Position numbers and translations under genes: made by a program. From Verrucomicrobiota bacterium (lineage in GTDB: Bacteria > Verrucomicrobiota > Verrucomicrobiia > Limisphaerales > J093): 64,000 nt of DNA. Below the pieces are notes generated by a model. The model was not told the origin of the DNA and did no database searches. It worked only from the letters and a program-made list of their open reading frames with translations. The stretch is taken from the NCBI GenBank assembly GCA_022710935.1, contig JAKLFY010000022.1:16587-80586 (forward strand). The letters run 5' to 3'. Position 1 is the first letter of the stretch. The number at the start of each line of letters is the position of its first letter. Shown in pieces: positions 53,284 through 59,916 of the stretch.

Positions 53284-54453
53284 GGCCTGATCCCAACGCC
53301 CTACCTGCCTCCTCCTCCACCCGCGCCTCAGTTTGCCCACGGGTTGTACATCATGTCGTCGAACAACCGGGTGCAGGGATTGTGCATCCACAATTTCCCG
53401 CATGACGGGATCTCGATCCAGGGGATCCTGCCGGGGACGGCCAGGCATCCCGGGTCGAATGGAAACCAGATCTACTGGAACCTGGTGGGCACGGATGTCA
53501 GGGGCATGGCCGCACTGCCGAACGGGCACGACACACCGCCGGGCCTGTGGGGCGGCATCTACGTCAAAGTGCTGCCCAACAGCCCTGGAATCGCGCTTGG
53601 GAACCACATTCTCGAAAACGTGGCCAGCGGCAACAGGATCGAGGGCATCGGGATCGCGAACTGCCCCGATGTCGGCGATGTGGCGAACAATCGCGTCGAG
53701 CGCTGCTACGTCGGGATCGACATCACCGGCGCCGGGCCGCTGGGCAACGGCCATCAGGGGGTGTACATCGGCGAAGGAGCCCACCACAACCTCATCGAGC
53801 AGAACTGGATCGGGGCCAACGGCTTTGACGGTGTGGGCATCGTGGGCTTCGGCCCCTCCGGGTTGATCACGCATTCCAACACACTGAACCAAAACCGGAT
53901 TGGCGTGGACGTGAACCTCAACCCGATGCCCAACACGTGGCATGGGGTGGCGGTCGGATCGTACGGCGGCACAGTGTGGGGCTTCGCTCCCGACAATGTG
54001 ATCATCAACAATACGATCGCCTGGAACATCCACACCGGCGTTGCGGTCACGGAGGCCCGCCCGGTGGGAGACAACGACACCAGTCGCAACCGAATCACGC
54101 AAAACGCGATCCATCACAACGGCCACATCGATCCAGGTTACCTCGGGATCGATCTCGACTTCGAGCCTGGCGTGACACCGAACGATCCCGGCGAGGTCGA
54201 GGATCACCGCGCGCCGGTCGGGAAGCCGGTCCGGGTCAAAATCCAGGTGATTCCGCCTTCGGCACCAACAACCGTCACCTTGGGCTGGGCCGCCGAACCG
54301 GGCGCGACGCAATACAGCGTCTACGGCTCGACTACGCTCACCGGGCCGTTCCCGGCGGCATGGACGATCGAGGCGTCGGGCATCGCCGGATTGACGTGGA
54401 GCGAGCCGTTGACGGTGGCGTCGAAGTTCTACGTTGTGGTGGCTTTTCCTTGA
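53284..54453 (+). pseudogene. N-terminally truncated right-handed beta-helix protein
   Basis: The frame is open from just after the aminotransferase stop but has no signal peptide or good start: it begins in a PPPPPAPQFAHG stretch and enters directly into beta-helix rungs (NNRVQGLCIHNFPHDGISIQ, NRIEGIGIANCPDVGDVANN, NLIEQNWIGANGFDGVGIVG, VIINNTIAWNIHTGVAV). Such parallel beta-helix proteins are exported polysaccharide-binding or lyase-like proteins and normally carry a signal and earlier rungs. The C-terminus (SKFYVVVAFP after an Ig-like stretch) resembles the module seen in other secreted proteins. I infer loss of the 5' half; a TTG or ATG start near 53344 could still make a cytoplasmic fragment. 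Confidence 0.65.
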
Positions 54454-54663
54454 GCCTCCCTCGTCCGGAGGGCGGTCCTGCGGTCCCGCGGCTGCGCATA
54501 CGCGTCAACCTAACCCTCATATTTGCGCCCCGTCCGTGCACAGGGCGGTCAGTTGTCGCATCTTTTGGTCGCGGCTTTGCCGTGCTGGGAAATGCCCGGG
54601 CTCGAGTCACTCCCCAGATGAAATCTGTGGCAAATGAGTCAAGTCCTGCGGCCGGGGGATCCC

Positions 54664-54813
54664 CATCTCCGAACTCCCATCTCCGGTCTCCCATCTCCGA
54701 ACTCCGATCTCCGAACTCCCATCTCCGGTCTCCCATCTCCGAACTCCGATCTCCGAACTCCGATCTCCGAACTCCGATCTCCGAACTCCGATCTCCGAAC
54801 TCCGATCTCCGAG
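54664..54813. repeat. 14-bp tandem repeat array
   Basis: Ten full copies plus a partial of a 14-bp unit. Three unit types occur: CATCTCCGAACTCC, GATCTCCGAACTCC and CATCTCCGGTCTCC; the last five units are nearly homogeneous. It lies between the beta-helix remnant and the TerB-like gene. Because 14 is not a multiple of three, the frames rotate and it is not coding. Confidence 0.9.
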
Positions 54814-54943
54814 GTTTCGCATGCGATTTGGATGGACCGACGGGGGTTGAATCTGTCAAATCGCACCCTATTCGAGAGGGCGAGGGAAGATGGCTTTTGT
54901 GGCGAAAGCGCTTCGTCTGATCGAGTGAAGGCGGTGAGTGGCT

Positions 54944-55633
54944 ATGCACGACAAAGAAATCACAACCTACTTGGCAAACGTCCTCTATATCGCCAGCCAG
55001 GACGGTCGACTGACATCGCAGGAACTGGCGGCGCTCGATGAAGTCCGGCGTTTGGTTGGCGCCAAACGGATTCATGTGACCGAGGCCACCCGCCTGGTCG
55101 AGGACTCGAAGTTCATTCCCCAGAGCGTGGGCACTTTGGGTGCCCAGGTGCGGAACCTCGAGGACATGGTCTTCGTGGGGTTGGCCGATGCCGATCTGGT
55201 GGTGGGCGAACGCGAGGCGATCGAGGTGTTCTGTGAACGAATCGGCCTGACCCAGACCCAGTTGGACCAGATTGTCCGGGAGGCCCAGGTGCGTTGTTCG
55301 GATCTCGAATTGCGCGTGTCACCCGCCCCGGATGCCACCGAGAGCAAGAGCGATCCGCACGACGGCGGCAGGGGTGCGGGGGCCGATGGCGCCGAGACGG
55401 GGCACCCAAGGCAGACGGCCATTGCGCGCCGGGCATGCAAGACCTCGATCGAGGATTGCCGCGCGGCTGGGATCAAGAGCGTCGAATTGCTGCCGTCCAA
55501 CCGCGATGGAGAGCAGTGTGCCATGGCCCTGAGCATGCGCGGCACGCCGCTGGATATCGACCGGCTTCCGGAGTTGCCGCTTCCGTACTGCACCGCCCGC
55601 CGCTGCCAATGCGTTTGGATTGCGGCAGGCTAG
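54944..55633 (+). CDS. TerB-like protein with C-terminal Cys-rich segment
   Basis: A 229-residue cytoplasmic protein. Residues 1-115 are helical with TerB/TerL-like features: MHDKEITTYLANVLYIASQD, DGRLTSQELAALDEVRRLVG, and DADLVVGEREAIEVFCERI. A variable linker (about 125-160) leads to CKTSIEDCRAAGIKSVELLP and a final LPYCTARRCQCVWIA, where four closely spaced cysteines could bind a metal. TerB-type domains occur in stress and membrane-linked systems and bind divalent metal; the role here is unknown. SelA begins 43 bases downstream, and the spacing suggests co-transcription. The ATG at 54944 follows AAGGCGGTGAG; a GTG lies 6 bases upstream. Confidence 0.7.
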   Translation: MHDKEITTYLANVLYIASQDGRLTSQELAALDEVRRLVGAKRIHVTEATRLVEDSKFIPQSVGTLGAQVRNLEDMVFVGLADADLVVGEREAIEVFCERIGLTQTQLDQIVREAQVRCSDLELRVSPAPDATESKSDPHDGGRGAGADGAETGHPRQTAIARRACKTSIEDCRAAGIKSVELLPSNRDGEQCAMALSMRGTPLDIDRLPELPLPYCTARRCQCVWIAAG

Positions 55634-55676
55634 CCTGCATTTCTCACCACTTTTTGCCGCTTTGTCGGGTCACCGA

Positions 55677-57140
55677 ATGCGCAAGAAACCACGCGAGCGT
55701 CAGCCTGAGTCCCCGCGCCGCGCCATCCCTGCCGTCGAGAAAGTGCTCCAGGCGCTGGGCGACGCCGGCCTCTCGAGACCGGTCGTTGTTGCCGTCGTGC
55801 GGCGCGAGTTGGCGCGCCGGCGCAAGGGCGGGGCCGTGCCCGTTTTCGAGACGGTTGTCGAGGGGATCCGAAACGCGCTCGAGACTCTGCGGCGTTCGGC
55901 GCTGCGCCCGGTGATCAACGCCACGGGCGTGGTCATCCACACCAATCTCGGGCGGGCCCCGTTGGGGCCGGCTGCGATCGAGGCCCTGACAGCCATCGGA
56001 GCGAACTACAGCAACCTCGAGATCGACCTGGCCAGCGGCGAGCGCGGCGGACGCGCGGCGTACGTCGAGCAGCTCCTGGCCGTCCTCTGCGGGGCCGAAG
56101 CGGCCACCGTGGTGAACAATTGCGCCGCTGCGCTTGTGTTGATGCTGCGCCACTTCACCTCCGGGGCGCGCAGCGAGGTGATCCTTTCGAGGGGTGAGCT
56201 CGTCCAGATCGGGGGCGGATTCCGCATCCCGGATGTGCTCGAGACCAGCGGCGCGACCCTGCGCGAGGTGGGAACAACCAACCAGACGACCCTGGCGGAT
56301 TACGCCGATGCGATCGGTGAGAAGACGGCGCTCATCCTCAAGGTGCACCGCAGCAATTTCTTCATGGACGGTTTTGTGGACTCGCCCTCGATCGAGGCGC
56401 TGGCGGATTTGGCCAGGCGCAAACGCCTGCCGCTCGTCGAGGACCTGGGCAGCGGGGCTGTTTTGAACACGGCCATTTACGGTGTGGATCGCGAGCCCAC
56501 GGCGTCCGAAGTCCTCAGGTGCGGTGTCGGTCTGGTCTGTTTCAGCGGCGACAAGCTCTTGGGAGGGCCGCAGGCGGGTGTCATCGCCGGCAAGGCTCGC
56601 TGGGTCGCGGCGCTCAAGCGCGAGCCTTTCTTCCGGGCCTTGCGCTGCGACAAGCTCATTCTGGGCGCACTCGAAGCGACGGCTGAGGCCTACGTGCGCG
56701 CGCCTCGGGTCGGGCGCGGGAGCAGCCTTCCCGCGGCCCCGGCTGGTCTGGGTGGGCAGATCCCCGTGCTCGGAATGCTCGAAGCCACCGAGGAGAGCCT
56801 TCGCGCCCGGGCTCAAGCCCTGCGAACCGAACTGTCCGGACTGCCCCTGACCATCACGGTCGGGGAGGGCAGGGGTCGGGTTGGAGGCGGCACTCTGCCG
56901 CGGGCCGCCCTGCCGTCCGTCACGCTGGATCTGTCGCCCCAGACGGTCGCTCCAACCCAGTTCCTCGCGCGTCTGCGCGCGGGCTCGCCCCCGTTGATCG
57001 GCTACCTCTCCGGCGGTCGTGTGCGCCTTGACCTGCGCACCGTCAGTGCGGGTCAGGACGGGCTTCTGGCCGAAGCGATCCGTGTCGCAGTGCGCGGAAT
57101 CGCGCCGGATCGAATCGAACCAAGCCGGCGCCCGGCATAA
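55677..57140 (+). CDS. selA: L-seryl-tRNA(Sec) selenium transferase
   Basis: A PLP enzyme that converts seryl-tRNA(Sec) to selenocysteyl-tRNA using selenophosphate. The 487-residue length fits SelA. Motifs: NATGVVIHTNLGRAPLGPAA, NNCAAALVLML, SRGELVQIGGGFRIPDVLE, VHRSNFFMDGF, EDLGSGAV, and K293 in CFSGDKLLGGPQAG binding PLP. The C-terminal domain has LSGGRVRLDLRTV. SelA, SelB, SelD and tRNA-Sec are needed together; none of the others is visible in the window. Orphan SelA-like proteins with other PLP roles exist, so selenium use is not proven. Confidence 0.9.
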   Translation: MRKKPRERQPESPRRAIPAVEKVLQALGDAGLSRPVVVAVVRRELARRRKGGAVPVFETVVEGIRNALETLRRSALRPVINATGVVIHTNLGRAPLGPAAIEALTAIGANYSNLEIDLASGERGGRAAYVEQLLAVLCGAEAATVVNNCAAALVLMLRHFTSGARSEVILSRGELVQIGGGFRIPDVLETSGATLREVGTTNQTTLADYADAIGEKTALILKVHRSNFFMDGFVDSPSIEALADLARRKRLPLVEDLGSGAVLNTAIYGVDREPTASEVLRCGVGLVCFSGDKLLGGPQAGVIAGKARWVAALKREPFFRALRCDKLILGALEATAEAYVRAPRVGRGSSLPAAPAGLGGQIPVLGMLEATEESLRARAQALRTELSGLPLTITVGEGRGRVGGGTLPRAALPSVTLDLSPQTVAPTQFLARLRAGSPPLIGYLSGGRVRLDLRTVSAGQDGLLAEAIRVAVRGIAPDRIEPSRRPA

Positions 57141-57213
57141 GTGGCATTTGCGCGAATGGCGCGCTGGGACATATTCCATCGGTTCGCCCCCGGGGCGATG
57201 ACCGTCGGACACG

Positions 57214-58146
57214 ATGAGAACCAAAGCGATCGCGAATTGTCTCTGCGCTCCGCTGGCTGTGATGGCCGCCGGCGTCCAGCTTCTCTCCGCACCCGCCGCC
57301 AGTCCCATGAACACGCCAACCGTCACAGTGCGCCTCCTCGGCGCCTCGGGCCAGGTCACCGAAGCGCTTGTCGTTCCCAGGGTGGTCAAATCCGATGCAG
57401 CCTGGCGGGCCCAACTCACAGCCGACCAATACCGCATCACCCGCACCCACGGCACCGAACGGGCCTTCTGCGGCGTCTTCCACGACAACCATAAGTCGGG
57501 CCTCTACACGTGCATCGGCTGCGGCCTGCCCCTGTTCCGGTCGGATGCCAAGTTCGATTCCGGGACGGGCTGGCCCAGCTTCTTCCAGCCGTTCGCGCAG
57601 GAGAACATCGGCCAGACGCGCGACACGAGTTATGGCATGGTTCGCACCGAGGTCCACTGCGTCCGGTGCGCTTCCCACCTGGGCCATGTGTTCACCGACG
57701 GACCGCCGCCGACGCGTCTGCGCTACTGCATCAACTCGGACGCCCTTGCCTTTCACGAGCGCCCGCCCGCCCGCCAGGAGCCGGAGCGCATTGTCCTTGG
57801 AGCGGATCGCGTTTCGGGAATCGAAGCGGCATTGCGGCGCCTGGACGGCGTCGCGGCGGTTCGCCCACGCAACACCGGCCCATTGAAGCCACCCGGACAA
57901 GACACCCTGTTCGAGGTCGAGTACAATCCCGCGCAAATCCCCCTCGCCCGCCTGATCGGCCAGTTTATCGAGACGATCTGTCCGGCGACCCCACCGTCCG
58001 GTCAGCCGACGCGCGACAGGCCGGGTCGAGTCACGTTCCACTTCCAGACGCCGGAGCAGGAAACGATCGTGCGCGCCTCGGTTGCGAGGCTGTTGCAGGA
58101 TCGCCCTGGGTGGAAAGTCGGCGTCGATATCAGCCTCGCCCGGTGA
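57214..58146 (+). CDS. msrB: Exported methionine-R-sulfoxide reductase (MsrB) with degenerate MsrA-like tail
   Basis: MsrB reduces methionine-R-sulfoxide in proteins. After a signal peptide (MRTKAIANCLCAPLAVMAAG) the MsrB domain shows zinc cysteines C100/C103 (CIGCG) and C149/C152 (CVRCASHLGHVF), SGTGWPSF, and the catalytic C172 (RYCINSDAL). About residues 195-260 resemble MsrA (GIEAALRRLDGVAAVRPRNT and FEVEYNPAQIPLARLIGQF), but the catalytic GCFWG-type motif is replaced by LGADRVSG, so this tail should be inactive as MsrA. The stop codon lies in a dispersed repeat. It is 73 bases downstream of selA, but a link to selenium is only speculation, because the catalytic residue is Cys. Confidence 0.88.
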   Translation: MRTKAIANCLCAPLAVMAAGVQLLSAPAASPMNTPTVTVRLLGASGQVTEALVVPRVVKSDAAWRAQLTADQYRITRTHGTERAFCGVFHDNHKSGLYTCIGCGLPLFRSDAKFDSGTGWPSFFQPFAQENIGQTRDTSYGMVRTEVHCVRCASHLGHVFTDGPPPTRLRYCINSDALAFHERPPARQEPERIVLGADRVSGIEAALRRLDGVAAVRPRNTGPLKPPGQDTLFEVEYNPAQIPLARLIGQFIETICPATPPSGQPTRDRPGRVTFHFQTPEQETIVRASVARLLQDRPGWKVGVDISLAR

Positions 58147-58244
58147 GGGCACCGGGCTTACACCGGATCGAGACTCCCGTTGTAGGCCGCGTGCCCTCAC
58201 GCGGCGCAAACTCGATTCCCACCGACAACCTCCAGATACACGGC
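58138..58244. repeat. Dispersed intergenic repeat, family 1, copy 2
   Basis: Nearly identical to 26574-26680. Both carry the first hairpin (GCCCGGTGAGGGCACCGGGC) and the closing block CTCGATTCCCACCGACAACC. The MsrB stop (GCC CGG TGA) is built from its first bases. Confidence 0.8.
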
Positions 58245-58305
58245 GTTGAGCGAAGAGCGGCACCGCGCCGTTGACTTGCCTTGGCATTCGACACACCCTG
58301 CCCCC

Positions 58306-59592
58306 ATGAATCCTGTGATTGCATTGGCGGTTCTGGCTTTGGGCGCAGCGGCGGTTCATGCGGACTGGCCGGAGTTCCGCGGGCCTTGGGGCAACGGTCA
58401 CGCGGCGGGTTCGCCGGATGGGAAGACCGTCGGCGTGCCGCTGCACTGGAGTGAAACCAACAACGTCAGATGGAAGACTGCAATCCCCCATCGGGGTTGG
58501 TCGACGCCGGTGGTCATGGGCGGCCAGGTCTGGGTGACCACGGCGACCGAGGACGGCCATGACTTTTTCGTGCTTGGCCTGGACGCGGACACGGGAAAGG
58601 TCGTTGTTCACGAGAAGGTGTTTCACAGCGACAATCCGGAGCCGCTGGGCAACGGCGCCTCGATGAACTGCTACGCGACCCCTTCCTCGGTGCTCGATCC
58701 GGGGCGAGTCTACGTGCATTTCGGGAGTTTCGGGACGGCATGCCTCGAGACCGGGACTGGCAAGGTCCTTTGGAAACGCGACGATCTGCCCTGCCGGCAT
58801 TATCGCGGTCCCTCTTCGTCCCTGATTTCGTTCGAGAGCCTCCTCATCCTGACCATGGATGGCGTCGACGTGCAGTATCACGTCGCGCTCGACAAGCAGA
58901 CCGGCAAGACAGTCTGGAAAACAGGACGCTCCGTCGCCTGGAACGACGAGCATGTCCCGGGGCAGATGGCCCGCGATGGCGACTTGCGCAAAGCCCACAG
59001 CACGCCGCTGATCGTCTCGGCGGCCGGCCAGACGCAAATGCTCAGCGCCGGGGCGAAGGCGGCTTATGCCTACGACCCGCGCGACGGGCGCGAACTGTGG
59101 AGAGTGCAGTACAACGATTGGTCGGCGGCCCCCCGCCCCCTTTACGACAACGGATTGGCATTCATCGTCACCGGCTTGTCAAAGACGGAGCTGCTCGCCG
59201 TGAGGACGGATGGGCACGGCGATGTCACCGACACCGGCGTTGTCTGGCGGCTCAGGACGCACGTCGGCAAGTATTCCTCGCCGATTCTCGTGGACGGGCT
59301 CATCTACACCGCCGCGGAGGACAGCTTCGTCACCTGTCTCGAAGCGGCAACCGGAAACGCCGTCTGGAAGGAACGGATCGGCGGCAAGTACGCGGCATCG
59401 CCCGTCTGCGCCGATGGACGGCTCTATTTCTTCAATCAGCAGGGCATGACCACCGTTCTCGAACCGGGGCGCGCGTTCCGGGTCCTGACCACCAACACCC
59501 TCGATGACGGCTTCATGGCTTCGCCGGCGGTGTCCGGCCGCGCCTTCTACCTGCGCACCAAGACCCACCTCTATCGCGTCGAGTCGCCGTAG
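58306..59592 (+). CDS. Secreted PQQ-like beta-propeller protein
   Basis: A 428-residue exported protein with signal peptide MNPVIALAVLALGAAAVHA. The mature chain starts DWPEFRGPWGNGHAAGSPDG, the usual opening of PQQ-like propellers in Planctomycetes and Verrucomicrobiota. Blades contain VLGLDADTGKVVVHEKV, ACLETGTGKVLWKRDDL, ALDKQTGKTVWKT and YDPRDGRELWRVQ, ending SGRAFYLRTKTHLYRVESP. It lacks the residues of a true PQQ dehydrogenase and is probably a BamB-like or binding scaffold. The ATG at 58306 is chosen because it begins the signal peptide. A repeat element lies just upstream. Confidence 0.85.
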   Translation: MNPVIALAVLALGAAAVHADWPEFRGPWGNGHAAGSPDGKTVGVPLHWSETNNVRWKTAIPHRGWSTPVVMGGQVWVTTATEDGHDFFVLGLDADTGKVVVHEKVFHSDNPEPLGNGASMNCYATPSSVLDPGRVYVHFGSFGTACLETGTGKVLWKRDDLPCRHYRGPSSSLISFESLLILTMDGVDVQYHVALDKQTGKTVWKTGRSVAWNDEHVPGQMARDGDLRKAHSTPLIVSAAGQTQMLSAGAKAAYAYDPRDGRELWRVQYNDWSAAPRPLYDNGLAFIVTGLSKTELLAVRTDGHGDVTDTGVVWRLRTHVGKYSSPILVDGLIYTAAEDSFVTCLEAATGNAVWKERIGGKYAASPVCADGRLYFFNQQGMTTVLEPGRAFRVLTTNTLDDGFMASPAVSGRAFYLRTKTHLYRVESP

Positions 59593-59916
59593 CCGGAAAG
59601 CTCACGCCAGGCCCTGGATGGGCGACGGTGATGATCTCGAGCCAGGGACTCGCGGAGCTCGTCCGCTCCGAGAAGGAGCGGTGCGTGTCTACGTGCTTCA
59701 CGTCAAGGAACCCGACAGGCTGGCCCGGTTAGCCGCACAAATGGACCGTGCGCTGGGTTCCCATTCTGCCCCAGAAGCCCATGTGCACGAGGTCATCCAT
59801 CCCCTGATTGAGGGAGGCTCGCTGAGAATCTCCTCGCGCGAACCGCAACCCTCGGCGTTGCCGGGTCTGATGGTCGATCCCACCAGCATCCCGCGGAGCG
59901 CTCCGTGCGAGGTCAT
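59593..59916. other. Convergent gap of about 320 bases; no gene assigned
   Basis: Between the PQQ-like gene (plus) and the phosphoesterase gene (minus). A plus-strand stretch reads VRVYVLHVKEPDRLARLAAQ and a minus-strand one reads SLNQGMDDLVHMGFWGRMGT, but neither has a start, stop and family match together. It may be another gene remnant. No strong terminator is seen. Confidence 0.35.

Noticed and set aside
54664..54813. Possible CRISPR array
   Set aside because: The repeats are 14 bp in direct tandem with no unique spacers, so this is a simple tandem repeat.
55644..57488. 614-residue frame antisense to selA
   Set aside because: SelA is unambiguous; the antisense protein has no domain.
59593..59916. 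Possible small gene on either strand
   Set aside because: Protein-like stretches exist but lack a start-to-stop frame with any family similarity.
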